DNA of 64,000 nucleotides, taken from Oscillospiraceae bacterium (GTDB lineage Bacteria > Bacillota > Clostridia > Oscillospirales > Oscillospiraceae). The position numbers were made by a program, and so were the translations under genes. The stretch is from positions 1 to 64,000 of the forward strand of contig JAFVZT010000002.1 in NCBI GenBank assembly GCA_017508045.1, given 5' to 3'. Below, one piece after another: positions 27,022-36,234 of this stretch; positions within the stretch are counted from its first letter, which is position 1, and every line of letters begins with the position of its first letter. The notes under the pieces are model-generated. The model saw only the letters and a list, made by a program, of their open reading frames with translations. It did not search any database and had not been told where the DNA came from.

Positions 27022-27774
27022 ATGGCAGAATTTAAAAAACCCAAATCTCTGGCAGATGTGCCTCTGCATTACTGCCCCGGCTGTCCCCACGGCATCATCC
27101 ACCGTCTGGTGGCTGAGGTGATGGATGAGCTGGGCATTGAAGGAAAGGCCATCGGTGTTGCGCCTGTTGGCTGTGCCGTTATGGCATATGATTACTTCAC
27201 CTGCGATATGATTGAAGCCGCCCACGGCAGAGCCCCCGCTGTTGCAACCGGCATCAAGCGCTGCCGCCCGGACAACATCGTTTTCACCTATCAGGGTGAC
27301 GGTGACCTGGCCTCCATCGGTATGGCCGAAACGGTACACAGCGCCGCCAGAAACGAGAATATCACCGTAATTTTCGTCAACAACGCCATTTACGGCATGA
27401 CCGGCGGTCAAATGGCTCCCACCAGCCTGCCCGGTCAGGTAACACAGACCTCTCCCTACGGCCGTGATGTGAAGCACTGCGGCTGGCCCATTAAGGTGTG
27501 CGAGATGCTCTCCACTCTGGAAGGTCCGGAGTACATCACCCGCGTAGCCGTGAATAATGTTAAAAATGTCAATAACGCCAAAAAGGCAATCAAAAAGGCA
27601 TTCCAAAACCAGATCGACGGCAAGGGCTTCTCCCTTGTAGAGGTGGTGTCCGCCTGTCCCACCAACTGGGGTATGACGCCTCAGAAGGCTCTGGAATGGG
27701 TGGAAAGCGATATGCTCCCCTACTACCCCATCGGCGTTTACAAGGACCGCACCGCGGCAAAGGAGGCTGAGTAA
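27022..27774 (+). CDS. 2-oxoacid:ferredoxin oxidoreductase, beta subunit (thiamine-diphosphate binding)
   Basis: 250 residues. [17 protein letters not shown] at the start, the ThDP-Mg motif [12 protein letters not shown] with [17 protein letters not shown], and a CPTNWG cysteine. Starts one base after the alpha-subunit stop. Supplies the thiamine cofactor site of the enzyme. Confidence 0.92.
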   Translation: MAEFKKPKSLADVPLHYCPGCPHGIIHRLVAEVMDELGIEGKAIGVAPVGCAVMAYDYFTCDMIEAAHGRAPAVATGIKRCRPDNIVFTYQGDGDLASIGMAETVHSAARNENITVIFVNNAIYGMTGGQMAPTSLPGQVTQTSPYGRDVKHCGWPIKVCEMLSTLEGPEYITRVAVNNVKNVNNAKKAIKKAFQNQIDGKGFSLVEVVSACPTNWGMTPQKALEWVESDMLPYYPIGVYKDRTAAKEAE

Positions 27775-27775
27775 T

Positions 27776-28309
27776 ATGAAAACGACTCAGATTTTGATTG
27801 CCGGCTTCGGCGGACAGGGCGTTCTGTTTGCCGGTAAGTTCCTTGCCTACAAGGGCATGACCGAAGACCTGCAGGTCTCCTGGCTGCCCTCCTACGGCCC
27901 GGAGATGCGTGGCGGCACTGCCAACTGCAGCGTGATCCTGTCGGACATGCCTGTGGGCAGCCCCATCATCACCCAGCCCGATGTGCTCATCGCTATGAAC
28001 CTGCCGTCTCTTCTCAAGTACATGGATACAGTAGCACCCGGCGGTCAGATCTTTGTGGATTCCTCTTTGATCGACACCAAGGTCACCCGCACAGATGTGC
28101 AGGTGTTCTACATCCCAGCTACTCAGCTTGCCAAGGATGCAGGCTTTGCAACTCTGGCAAATATGGTTTTAGTGGGTAAGGTTATCAAAGAATCCAGCGC
28201 TGTCTCCTTCGAGAACAACCGCCAGACCTTTGAAAAGTTTATCCCTGCCAAGAAAGCCAACCTGATCGACATCAACTGTCAGGCGCTGATCACCGGCTAC
28301 GATTATTAA
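27776..28309 (+). CDS. 2-oxoacid:ferredoxin oxidoreductase, gamma subunit
   Basis: 177 residues. The N-terminal GFGGQGVLFAGKFLAYKGM and SYGPEMRGGTANCSVILSD are the family signature of the CoA-binding gamma subunit. Starts one base after the beta-subunit stop. Completes a four-subunit enzyme. Confidence 0.92.
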   Translation: MKTTQILIAGFGGQGVLFAGKFLAYKGMTEDLQVSWLPSYGPEMRGGTANCSVILSDMPVGSPIITQPDVLIAMNLPSLLKYMDTVAPGGQIFVDSSLIDTKVTRTDVQVFYIPATQLAKDAGFATLANMVLVGKVIKESSAVSFENNRQTFEKFIPAKKANLIDINCQALITGYDY

Positions 28310-28325
28310 GAAAGGATGTATCACC

Positions 28326-29399
28326 ATGTTGGATATTAAGATCGTGAGAACCACTCAGCCCAAGGCAAAGCCTGTTCCCGGACAGAAGCTAGGCTTCGGC
28401 AAGATCTTCACAGACCACATGTTCGTCATGAACTACACCGAGGGCAAGGGCTGGCACGATGCCAGAGTTGTGCCTTTCCAGAATATCAGCCTGTCGCCTG
28501 CGGCTATGGTTTACCACTATGGACAGGAGATGTTCGAGGGTCTGAAGGCCTACAAGAACGCCGATGGCGAGGTGTTTCTGTTCCGTCCGGATATGAATGC
28601 CAAGCGTACCAACAGCACCAATCACCGTCTGGTCATCCCCCAGATCCCTGTGGAGGACTTTGTGCAGGCGGTAAGCACCGTGGTGGATGTGGATCGGGAT
28701 TGGATCCCCACCGAGCCGGGCACATCTTTGTATGTCCGTCCCTTTATCATTGCAACCGATGAATTTTTGGGCGTTGCTCCCTCCAAGACCTACCTGTTTA
28801 TGATCATTCTGGCGCCCAGCGGCGCTTATTATGAAAGCGGATTGGCTCCTGTTGGCATCTGGATTGAGGATGAGTATGTTCGCGCAGTCCGGGGCGGCAT
28901 CGGCTATGCCAAGACCGGCGGCAACTACGCAGCCAGTCTGATTGCCCAGCAGAAAGCCCACGATGCCGGTTATTCTCAGGTGCTGTGGCTGGATGGCGTG
29001 GAGCGTAAGTACATTGAAGAAGTAGGTGCAATGAACATCTTCTTTAAGATCGCCGGCAAGGTGATTACGCCGGAGCTGAACGGCTCTATCCTGCCCGGCA
29101 TCACCCGCAATTCCACCATCCAGCTGTGCAAAGCCTGGGGCTATGAGGTAGAGGAACGGAAGATCTCTGCTGAGGAACTGATTCAGGCCCATGCCGACGG
29201 CACTCTGGAAGAGGTGTTCGGCACCGGTACAGCGGCAGTCATCTCCCCTGTGGGTAAGCTGCGCTATAAGGACGAGGTCCTGACCATTCAAGACGGTCAG
29301 ACCGGCCCGCTGAGTCTGAAGCTGTATGATACGATCACCGGTATCCAACTGGGAAGACTCCCGGACGAATTTGGCTGGCGGTTGAAGGTTGGCGAATAA
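28326..29399 (+). CDS. ilvE: Branched-chain amino acid aminotransferase
   Basis: 357 residues, fold type IV PLP enzyme. Shows MVYHYGQEMFEGLKAYK, SLYVRPF, the PLP lysine in GYAKTGGNYAASL, and EEVFGTGTAAVISPVG, all typical of the BCAT-II group. It interconverts Leu/Ile/Val and their 2-oxoacids with glutamate/2-oxoglutarate. Lies 16 bp after the oxidoreductase gamma gene, so the oxoacids made or used by that complex are most likely branched-chain. Confidence 0.94.
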   Translation: MLDIKIVRTTQPKAKPVPGQKLGFGKIFTDHMFVMNYTEGKGWHDARVVPFQNISLSPAAMVYHYGQEMFEGLKAYKNADGEVFLFRPDMNAKRTNSTNHRLVIPQIPVEDFVQAVSTVVDVDRDWIPTEPGTSLYVRPFIIATDEFLGVAPSKTYLFMIILAPSGAYYESGLAPVGIWIEDEYVRAVRGGIGYAKTGGNYAASLIAQQKAHDAGYSQVLWLDGVERKYIEEVGAMNIFFKIAGKVITPELNGSILPGITRNSTIQLCKAWGYEVEERKISAEELIQAHADGTLEEVFGTGTAAVISPVGKLRYKDEVLTIQDGQTGPLSLKLYDTITGIQLGRLPDEFGWRLKVGE

Positions 29400-29410
29400 G
29401 AACAAGCAAT

Positions 29411-29443
29411 ACCCGGTGCAAAGCAATGCGCTTTGCACCGGGT
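29411..29443. terminator. Bidirectional terminator between ilvE and the amidohydrolase gene
   Basis: ACCCGGTGCAAAG pairs with CTTTGCACCGGGT around CAATGCG, followed by TTGTTT. It lies between convergent genes. Confidence 0.9.
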
Positions 29444-29447
29444 TTGT

Positions 29448-30233
29448 TTACAGATTTAAAATTCGTTTTGCTGTTTTTCCGGCAATCTGCTCTTTTTCCT
29501 CATCGGTAATATTCAAAGACAGGAAGCGCTGCACCTCCTGCACCGGATCCCACATGGGATAATCCGAACCAAACGCCAATCGCTCAGCGCCATACAGGTT
29601 AACATAACGCTCCGCAACGCCTTTTTCCATAAACATCAAAGAACTGGAAATATCCATGGCACAGTTCATATCCTGGAGCTGTTCCCGGGCCACCTCGTAC
29701 ATACTGTAGCCGCCGAAATGGGCAGCAATGGCGCTCAAACCGGGAAACATATTCAAAATCCTCCGCAGTTTTACCGGGTGGGAGTAATTATACCGCTGGT
29801 CGCCCATATGCAGCAGCACCGGCACCCGTCCCCGGATAGCCTCGTACACAGGATATAGCCGGGGATCGTCAATAGGAAATCGCTGGGAATCCGGATGCAT
29901 CTTAATGCCCTTTACTCCGGCTGCGAGGAGACGCTCCGTTTCCTCCACCAATCCCTCCATGGCTGCATGGACCGTGCCGAAGGGAATAAACTCCGGATTT
30001 TCTTTTGCTTTTTGTAGAATAAAATCATTGATATGTTGTACCCGATCAGGTCGGATGGACACCGGCAAAGTCACAAACCGGGAAATACCGGCTTCCCTCC
30101 CCCGGCGCAGCAGCATACTCTCCGTGCCGTTCATATTGCTGCCGCCACTGCCATAAAACTGTTTCACACTGTCGGTAGCCTTTTGGGCAATACCATCCGG
30201 GTAAATATGTGTGTGAATATCAATGATATACAT
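29448..30233 (-). CDS. Amidohydrolase-2 family TIM-barrel hydrolase/decarboxylase
   Basis: 261 residues. Metal-binding start MYIIDIHTHIYPDG (HxH), GVKIHMHPD-like segment KGIKMHPDSQRF, central IAAHFGGYS, and GSDYPMWDP with the catalytic Asp near the C-terminus. Members hydrolyse or decarboxylate small carboxylates (ACMSD-like). Substrate unknown; monocistronic, convergent with ilvE. Confidence 0.85.
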   Translation of the reverse strand: MYIIDIHTHIYPDGIAQKATDSVKQFYGSGGSNMNGTESMLLRRGREAGISRFVTLPVSIRPDRVQHINDFILQKAKENPEFIPFGTVHAAMEGLVEETERLLAAGVKGIKMHPDSQRFPIDDPRLYPVYEAIRGRVPVLLHMGDQRYNYSHPVKLRRILNMFPGLSAIAAHFGGYSMYEVAREQLQDMNCAMDISSSLMFMEKGVAERYVNLYGAERLAFGSDYPMWDPVQEVQRFLSLNITDEEKEQIAGKTAKRILNL

Positions 30234-30374
30234 CGTCTCGCCTCGGTTTTGGTTGGATTATTGGGATTATTATACCAAGCACAGAGAAAAATGCAAGACT
30301 TGCTTATGTCGGGCTGGTTTTTTATTTTCAATTCTATATCCACCAAGATGGCATCCACCGTCCGCCTTTTATGC

Positions 30375-31283
30375 TCAATAAGAATGATGGCTATGGTGAT
30401 GGTGGCATCCGTGGGCCGATACCGTAGCAGGTGCAATATGACAATGCTTTTCGTGGCACTGCTCAGCGCTTGTTTCGATTTCAATTGTTACGTGTCCAAT
30501 TCCGTGTGCACGCAGTTCTTCACGCACCATAGCTTTGATGTTATGAGGCTCATTGTCGGTAATGATGTGCATAGTTGCAAGGTTTTTATATGTGTCCAGA
30601 CTCCAAATATGAATATGATGAACATCAATAACACCGTCAATTTTTTCTATATGTTCTTTTAACTCTGCCACATCAATATTATGCGGTGTTTTTTCAAGAA
30701 ATAAACCTACAACCTCCTTAAGATTTCCGGTTGCGTGGATGAGTATAAAAAGCGCTACACCCATAGACATTATGGGGTCAATTATAGAAATATTGGTAAA
30801 TCGCATTACAACGGCACCTACCAATACAAATGCCCAACCAAGCACATCTTCAAGCATATGCAAATTGACGGCTTTTTGATTAAGAGAAGCCCCTTTTCCG
30901 GTAAAAAATGCCGCGCAAAGGTTTACACAGACACCCACGACAGCAAAAATTATCATTCCGTTATAGTTAATTTCGGTAGGTGTAATAATTCTGCAGATGG
31001 CATTATAAATTACAAAACCAGATCCAAGCAGTAAGATCACAGTTGTTATTAACCCACCGATAACCGAATACCGCGCATAACCATAGGTATAGCGGTCGTC
31101 TGGCTGTTTCTTGCTTTTCTTCTCCAAAAAGTAGGATATACCGATGCTTGCAGAATCGCCCAAATCGTGTACTGCATCAGAAACAATCGCCACACTGCCA
31201 GTGAAAACTCCACCAAAAAACTCAAAAATAGAAAAAGACAAATTAAGCACAAATGCTATTAAAATATTTTGCTCCGTTTTCAT
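30375..31283 (-). CDS. Cation diffusion facilitator (Zn2+/Cd2+/Co2+ exporter)
   Basis: 302 residues from ATG 31283, preceded by GGGGGG; an ATG 13 codons earlier has no ribosome site. Six membrane segments with paired metal sites AIVSDAVHDLGDSAS and HMLEDVLGWA, then a cytoplasmic domain (VIDVHHIHIWSLD) and a histidine-rich tail (HCHIAP, HHHHSHHSY). Exports divalent metal in exchange for protons. AT-rich compared with neighbours, suggesting transfer. Divergent from a TetR gene that probably represses it. Confidence 0.92.
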   Translation of the reverse strand: MKTEQNILIAFVLNLSFSIFEFFGGVFTGSVAIVSDAVHDLGDSASIGISYFLEKKSKKQPDDRYTYGYARYSVIGGLITTVILLLGSGFVIYNAICRIITPTEINYNGMIIFAVVGVCVNLCAAFFTGKGASLNQKAVNLHMLEDVLGWAFVLVGAVVMRFTNISIIDPIMSMGVALFILIHATGNLKEVVGLFLEKTPHNIDVAELKEHIEKIDGVIDVHHIHIWSLDTYKNLATMHIITDNEPHNIKAMVREELRAHGIGHVTIEIETSAEQCHEKHCHIAPATVSAHGCHHHHSHHSY

Positions 31284-31331
31284 AATGTCCCCCCATTGAC
31301 TTGCACCTATTTTATGATACAATTACTCTGT

Positions 31332-31352
31332 TACCGAATATATTGTTCAGTA
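31332..31352. promoter_or_regulatory. Candidate TetR operator between exporter and regulator
   Basis: TACCGAA, 7 bp, TTCAGTA, a semi-palindrome with one mismatch, overlapping the region where the exporter's -35 should lie. Confidence 0.4.
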
Positions 31353-31443
31353 TTATTGTAGCAACATAGAGAATAACCGCAACATACGATATTATCCGAT
31401 CATTCATTATGGAACAAATTTAAAAAACTGTACGGAGAAAAAT

Positions 31444-31995
31444 ATGGATAGACGACAAAGAAAAACACGGGAAGCAATTTTTAACGGATTTACACAGCTG
31501 CTTTCAACAAAGGATTTTAACCAAATAACCGTAGGCGAAATTATCGATCGTGCCGATGTTGGCAGAGCCACCTTCTATTCTCACTTTGAAACAAAGGACT
31601 TTCTGCTTAAGGAATTTTGCAAGGAGTTATTTTGTCATATATTCGACAACCAGAATGATGAGGGACACGATCATAAACATATTTTTTCGTGCGAAAGTTC
31701 CGAGCCGGTTTTCTTGCACTTGCTTCAGCACCTGCAGAAAAACGACAATAATATACTGGCTCTGTTGTCCTCGCAAAACAACGATTTGTTTTTAAGATAC
31801 TTTCGTTCCAATCTTGAAAGACTTGTGGAAAGTCAGCTAAATTTATTTGAATCCCGAAAGAATAAAAAGCTTCCTATGCCGTTTTGGAAAAATCATATCG
31901 TGTCCACCTTTGTGGAAACAATACGATGGTGGATTGATAACGGTATGAAGGAAAGTCCCGAGGTCATAACCGAATATTTTTTGATGATTGTGTAA
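31444..31995 (+). CDS. TetR/AcrR-family regulator
   Basis: 183 residues. N-terminal HTH: ITVGEIIDRADVGRATFYSHFETKDFLLKEF, residues ~25-60. The C-terminal ligand domain belongs to the TetR_C_33/AcrR-like group. A His/Cys-containing stretch (HDHKHIFSCES) could bind metal, fitting control of the divergent CDF exporter. That pairing is inference from position. Confidence 0.88.
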   Translation: MDRRQRKTREAIFNGFTQLLSTKDFNQITVGEIIDRADVGRATFYSHFETKDFLLKEFCKELFCHIFDNQNDEGHDHKHIFSCESSEPVFLHLLQHLQKNDNNILALLSSQNNDLFLRYFRSNLERLVESQLNLFESRKNKKLPMPFWKNHIVSTFVETIRWWIDNGMKESPEVITEYFLMIV

Positions 31996-32003
31996 ACATA
32001 GCC

Positions 32004-32036
32004 GGGGCAAGGAGAAAATGGTAATCTCCCTGCCCC
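32004..32036 (+). terminator. Terminator after the TetR gene
   Basis: GGGGCAAGGAGA and TCTCCCTGCCCC form a stem with one mismatched centre position, followed by ATTTAAG. Confidence 0.65.
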
Positions 32037-32191
32037 ATTTAAGAATCATACTCCCATAAATCACATTCTAAAGCGGAACACGTTTCTTAAATAACTCTTA
32101 TGTTCTTGCCATCAAATTACAAGGTAACACAAAAGTAACACCACTATTTTCAGATTTCTGCTATACTGTAGTCATCAGGAGGTGTCGCAAT

Positions 32192-32980
32192 ATGGAATTC
32201 AAAGATAATCTGAAGCAGCTGCGAAAAGATAAGGAACTGACACAGGCACAGCTGGCAGAAAAGCTGTTTGTCAGCCGCAGCACCGTCGCGAAATGGGAGA
32301 ATGGTCTCGGTTTTCCAAACCCCGAAGCTATGGCTACATTAGAGGAGCTTTTCGACACCACAGCCCGGGAGATCGCCACCAAAGAACCGGAAGCTGTCAT
32401 CGTAGCAAAAAATCGCAGGTTGCGCCTTGTGGGACAAATCGTTGGCTGGTCAGCCATTCTCGCACTGTTTGTCATTACGAGCATTCTTCCGTTTGCCATC
32501 CACAACGGTTATTACGGCTTCACTCCTGATATGGCTGCAGGCGGTTATTCTGACGAGGCATACATCGACACCGGCGATTACCGCATCTACTATTTCACAT
32601 TTGAAGGTGACTGGGAAGACGGCCGCCATTGGAGCGACCTTCAAGGCTGGAAAATCGTTGAAAAGCATTTTTGGGGATGCACCGTTTCTTACGAAAGTGT
32701 GCAGATGCATGTGATTACCAAAGATAATTACGTCGTTGGTCAAATATATTCCATCAAAGGCAAGAACGGTTATTATAATTTACTTAACAAAGCAGGGCAC
32801 TACAAATTTGAAAGTGCCAAGCAACAGATAGTCTGGGATATTCCGGAAGAATTGATCTGCGCCACATCTGTTACCATCAGTGCTGTGGAATATGAACTCC
32901 AGGACGGATTCTTTTTTATCACCCAAAAGCCGGTGGAATGGTTCAAGATCGGCGATGTATGGTACGATGTAATCGAATAG
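32192..32980 (+). CDS. XRE-family HTH protein with one membrane segment
   Basis: 262 residues behind AGGAGGTG. HTH at residues 1-60 (LRKDKELTQAQLAEKLFVSRSTVAKWENG). A membrane helix near 85-108 (LVGQIVGWSAILALFVITSILPFA) follows, then an extracytoplasmic domain of about 150 residues with aromatic-rich sequence and no known motif. A membrane-bound one-component regulator is likely. Its -10-like TATACT lies at 32162-32167. Followed by a terminator and then an antisense spoVAC tail (copy A). Confidence 0.82.
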   Translation: MEFKDNLKQLRKDKELTQAQLAEKLFVSRSTVAKWENGLGFPNPEAMATLEELFDTTAREIATKEPEAVIVAKNRRLRLVGQIVGWSAILALFVITSILPFAIHNGYYGFTPDMAAGGYSDEAYIDTGDYRIYYFTFEGDWEDGRHWSDLQGWKIVEKHFWGCTVSYESVQMHVITKDNYVVGQIYSIKGKNGYYNLLNKAGHYKFESAKQQIVWDIPEELICATSVTISAVEYELQDGFFFITQKPVEWFKIGDVWYDVIE

Positions 32981-32985
32981 AACAC

Positions 32986-33010
32986 AGCGGGCGGCTATAA
33001 GCCGCCCGCT
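32986..33010 (+). terminator. Terminator after the XRE membrane regulator gene
   Basis: AGCGGGCGGC, TATAA, GCCGCCCGCT, then TTCG. A strong GC stem with a weak T-tract. Confidence 0.75.
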
Positions 33011-33049
33011 TTCGTTAACGGTATTTTGTTGGTGGCAGATTGCCGCCCC

Positions 33050-33178
33050 CTATAGCCAGCAAACGAAACCATAAACTACGGATGCTGACACACAACACAC
33101 GATGACGAGGCCGGCGATAAAAAACATCTTCGCACAACCCCAAGAATAAATCACTGTGCTTGTGGTCAATTACGACCC
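33050..33178 (-). repeat. spoVAC 3'-end fragment, copy A (degenerate)
   Basis: Minus-strand frame ends with CAKMFFIAGLVIV, then VSASVVYGFVCWL and stop. It aligns with the SpoVAC C-terminus GSKMFIIAGPVIVYGV at most positions but has substitutions at conserved sites (P to L, YG to CC), so it is decaying. The right boundary matches the shared edge TGTGGTCAA. No start codon or gene body. Confidence 0.8.
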
Positions 33179-33207
33179 ATACATTCGTGTTCTATAAGGA
33201 CTAAATT

Positions 33208-33396
33208 TTATAAATTAGGTGTCGATTTTCGCTGTCTTTTGTCTTTCCTGAGCTTCCCAATGACGTAAATGCCCATAGCCGTGTTTGTTATGGTGCGGCT
33301 TCCTTGAAGAAGCTTATAAGACTTACTTACGCAGTGCTTTAGTTGCACAGGGGTAATCAGGGCTACTGTGCCACCGATCAGAACGGTCGTCCTTTG
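33208..33396 (-). other. Unassigned 62-codon open frame, possible gene-tail remnant
   Basis: The frame runs from just after the lpdA stop to TAA at 33208. It has a plausible amino-acid composition (hydrophobic VLIGGTVALITPV, then basic GKLRKDKRQRKSTPNL) but no ATG, GTG or ribosome site at a sensible place. Recognised as no known family. It may be the 3' remnant of a membrane-associated protein, in keeping with other gene tails in this area. The rest of the 33179-33398 gap shows nothing else. Confidence 0.25.
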
Positions 33397-33398
33397 AT

Positions 33399-34775
33399 TT
33401 ATTTATCAGGGAACTCCCAGAGAACCTCACGGATGATCTCACTGACTGTCGGGTGTGGGAAGATGATCTGCCGGCCATCGGTAACACGGAACTGGGTTTC
33501 CAGCATCTGTGCGCCACCCCAGATCATTTCACCTGCATAAGCGCCAATCAAATGAACACCCAGTATGGTACGGTTCTCTTTGTGAACAAGAATCTTGCAC
33601 AGGCCATCCGCGCCTTCATTTTCCGCAACAAAGCGGCCGGAGTACATCATAGACAGCTTTTTAACTTCATAAGGGATATTCTTTTCTTTGCATTCTTCTT
33701 CGGTCTTGCCCACAGAGGCAACCTCAGGCATTGTGTAGATCACAGAAGGGTTAGCATGATAACGCATATAATCCTTCTTGCCCAGGATGGTGTTGACTGC
33801 AACCTCTGCTTCACGGTATGCAGTGTGCGCCAGCATATGGTGACCGTTTACATCGCCGATAGCGTACACATCAGGCACATTCGTCCGGCACATAGCGTCT
33901 GTAACAATACCGGACCGATCAGTCTTTACCCCGATGGTTTCCAGTCCGATGTTCATATAGTTGGCACGGCGACCAATAGACAGCAGCACCTTATCTGCCT
34001 CAATAACCTTTTGCGTTCCGTCAGGTGCTTTTACATACACCTTACCGGGTTCAACCTTCTCACAAGCATGCCCCAGCAGGAAAGTAATGCCCATGGCTTC
34101 CAGTTCTTTCTGCAGCCGGGTGCTGATCTCACGCTCGGTAGGGCCGGCAATATGATCCAGCATTTCCACCACAGTGACCTTGGAACCTACGGCGGCATAG
34201 TAAGCAGCCATCTCAAGACCGATAACGCCACCGCCAATCACGGTAAATTCCCCGGGGATCCGGGTGAGTTCAAGCACTTCGCGGTTGGTGCATATGAAAT
34301 CGCCAAGGTTTTCCTTCACACCGGGGATGGGAGGCACAGCAGCAGAAGAACCGGTAGCGATGATCAGTCTCTTACCTGTGTAGGTTCCGGAAGCAGATTT
34401 GATCTTAAACCCATCAACACACTTCCCATCAATCGTCGCCTCTTCTTTTACAACGACAATTTTGTGCTGTCTCATTTTTGCGCCAACACCGGACACCAAA
34501 GTCTTGACAACTTTACGCTTGCGCTCAATGACCTTTGCCTGATTAATCGTCACATTCTCGGTATTGACACCATACATTGACGCATGCTTGGCATGAAGAT
34601 AGGTCTTTGCGGAGTTCAAGAGCGCCTTGGAAGGGATGCAACCCTCGTTCAAGCACACACCACCCAGAGAATTCTTCTCAAAAAGCAACGTTTTCAGACC
34701 GGCTTGGGCAGCGCGTTCAGCTGCTAAATATCCTCCCGGACCTCCGCCAATGACGATTAAATCATACAATTCCAT
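33399..34775 (-). CDS. lpdA: Dihydrolipoamide dehydrogenase
   Basis: 458 residues. FAD motif IGGGPGGYLAAERAAQAG, redox pair GGVCLNEGCIPSKALL, NAD motif VIGGGVIGLEMAAYY, and the C-terminal catalytic HPTVSE with His-Pro. Oxidises the lipoyl group of 2-oxoacid dehydrogenase or glycine-cleavage complexes and passes electrons to NAD. No lipoyl or E2 gene lies nearby, so the partner is elsewhere. No N-terminal lipoyl domain. Lies 18 bp after the HEAT-like gene and probably shares its transcript. Confidence 0.94.
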   Translation of the reverse strand: MELYDLIVIGGGPGGYLAAERAAQAGLKTLLFEKNSLGGVCLNEGCIPSKALLNSAKTYLHAKHASMYGVNTENVTINQAKVIERKRKVVKTLVSGVGAKMRQHKIVVVKEEATIDGKCVDGFKIKSASGTYTGKRLIIATGSSAAVPPIPGVKENLGDFICTNREVLELTRIPGEFTVIGGGVIGLEMAAYYAAVGSKVTVVEMLDHIAGPTEREISTRLQKELEAMGITFLLGHACEKVEPGKVYVKAPDGTQKVIEADKVLLSIGRRANYMNIGLETIGVKTDRSGIVTDAMCRTNVPDVYAIGDVNGHHMLAHTAYREAEVAVNTILGKKDYMRYHANPSVIYTMPEVASVGKTEEECKEKNIPYEVKKLSMMYSGRFVAENEGADGLCKILVHKENRTILGVHLIGAYAGEMIWGGAQMLETQFRVTDGRQIIFPHPTVSEIIREVLWEFPDK

Positions 34776-34793
34776 GTTATATCAAACCTTTCA

Positions 34794-36086
34794 TTATTTT
34801 AATTGCTTTACTGCCATACGGCGAATGTCGTCATTGCTGTCATACAGACATTCACGCAAAAGCTCCTTTGTCAGCATCCGGTGTTTAGACAAATACACCA
34901 GCGCAGACTCCCGACAGAAAGAGCATGGATTGTATTCATACAATAGCGGCAGCAGGTGCTTTGGATGCGGAATGCCGCTTTTTTCGCGGAAAGCCCGAAA
35001 AATATCCATCCCAGCCGCATGAACACTGTCCCAATCCTTTTGGGAGATCATCTCTCGCAAAAGTTCCTCCATCATTCTTTCATCCTGCAGAATATAGTTT
35101 GTTGTCAGTATTGAAAAATTTTCTGGTGTTTGAACCCCTTTTCGGACATTATCCAAAGCAAATTCTCGCACAGCAGAATGTCGGATATTCTCCAACGCTC
35201 TCCAAGCTGCATTTTTCAACTCTTCACAATTAGATTTGGTATCCTCGATAATGACATACGGATCATCGGGATATGGGCAGCCGGAAAAAGCAGATAGCGC
35301 TTCTGCGCGCTTTTCCGGTTCTTTTTGTTCCCGGTACGCAAGTGCATACCGATCCACGGTTTCTCGATCTGCTTTGATCCCCAACCATCGGGATAGTCGG
35401 ACACCTGTTAAGCCTTCCGGGAAACTTTCTTTTCGTTGTTTCCACAGTTCTTCCCGTGCCGCAACATCAGCCGTTTCTCTTTGCATAAAGCAGACGATAT
35501 TCTTATCCTTTTTAGCCGCAGCTTCCATAGTTTTTCTGTACTGACCGCCTTTAGACGAGAAAAACCACGCGAAATCTCCATCGCACATATATTTCTTTTC
35601 CCGGTACAAGCGGCCAAAATCTCCTGCTATTTGCAGAAAAGATTTGCTGTCAACAGTCAATACCAAGCCAAGCTGCTCCAAATCTGACAATTCGTAAAAA
35701 ATTCGGCTTGGTCTGCGCTTCCGTGCAAACATCCCGGACAGGATTTCCTGATACTTTTCTTCCAATGCCACTTTGGCGGATTTATAACCATCCGTTGCAA
35801 AGAACATCAGAATTTCGCTCAAGTGCAGCAAATCCCAGCTGCCGTTGGGTCGATACGTTCTGAGTGCTTCTGCTGTGGCTTCGATAAAAGTTTCCTTGTC
35901 GGGATAGGCGTTTATCATGGTGTAAGTATACAACGACCTTGTTCCCTCACTTTGGGCATCGTATGCAAAGTTCCGCTTACATGCCCATAGAACAAGATCC
36001 CGATACTTCTCAGGCTCTTTCCGGACAGCAATCACACATCTGCCAAGTCCTCGGAGCATAGCCTCTTTGAATTCTTTTTTCGTCAT
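34794..36086 (-). CDS. HEAT-repeat-like protein of unknown function
   Basis: 430 residues, helical throughout, with repeated Ala/Leu/Arg-rich helix pairs. The C-terminal part (SALVYLSKHRMLTKELLRECLYDSNDDIRRMAVKQL) looks like HEAT/PBS-lyase repeats. No signal peptide, membrane segment or catalytic motif seen. Such solenoids usually bind proteins or DNA; the DNA-alkylation-repair AlkD fold is one possibility, without evidence here. Start ATG 36086 behind GGAGGT with short spacing. Confidence 0.7.
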   Translation of the reverse strand: MTKKEFKEAMLRGLGRCVIAVRKEPEKYRDLVLWACKRNFAYDAQSEGTRSLYTYTMINAYPDKETFIEATAEALRTYRPNGSWDLLHLSEILMFFATDGYKSAKVALEEKYQEILSGMFARKRRPSRIFYELSDLEQLGLVLTVDSKSFLQIAGDFGRLYREKKYMCDGDFAWFFSSKGGQYRKTMEAAAKKDKNIVCFMQRETADVAAREELWKQRKESFPEGLTGVRLSRWLGIKADRETVDRYALAYREQKEPEKRAEALSAFSGCPYPDDPYVIIEDTKSNCEELKNAAWRALENIRHSAVREFALDNVRKGVQTPENFSILTTNYILQDERMMEELLREMISQKDWDSVHAAGMDIFRAFREKSGIPHPKHLLPLLYEYNPCSFCRESALVYLSKHRMLTKELLRECLYDSNDDIRRMAVKQLK

Positions 36087-36104
36087 ATGACCTCCGGTAA
36101 ATTC

Positions 36105-36155
36105 TTATTTTGCCGGAACCTCTCCGGCGATTTCCAAGCTATTATGTACAAGCAT
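36105..36155 (-). CDS. Possible 16-residue small protein or leader peptide
   Basis: ATG at 36155 has an excellent AAGGAGG eight bases upstream and encodes MLVHNSLEIAGEVPAK before TAA. It ends 18 bp before the HEAT-like gene start, so it could be a translated leader of that operon. TTGCGG-17-TACAAT upstream is a possible promoter. Conservation cannot be judged here. Confidence 0.35.
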   Translation of the reverse strand: MLVHNSLEIAGEVPAK

Positions 36156-36206
36156 AGAAAACACCTCCTTAATTTCTATGCAATTATTGTAACATAATAA
36201 AAAAGA

Positions 36207-36230
36207 CACCGCAACCACTTAGTTGCGGTG
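36207..36230 (-). terminator. Terminator attached to spoVAC tail copy B
   Basis: CACCGCAAC, 6-base loop, GTTGCGGTG, then TCTTTTTT on the minus strand. It directly follows the copy B stop codon, as a native spoVAC terminator would. Confidence 0.75.
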
Positions 36231-36234
36231 CATT

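Noticed and set aside
33453..34580. 375-codon open frame on the plus strand
   Set aside because: Antisense shadow of lpdA, whose FAD, redox and NAD motifs are all intact on the other strand.
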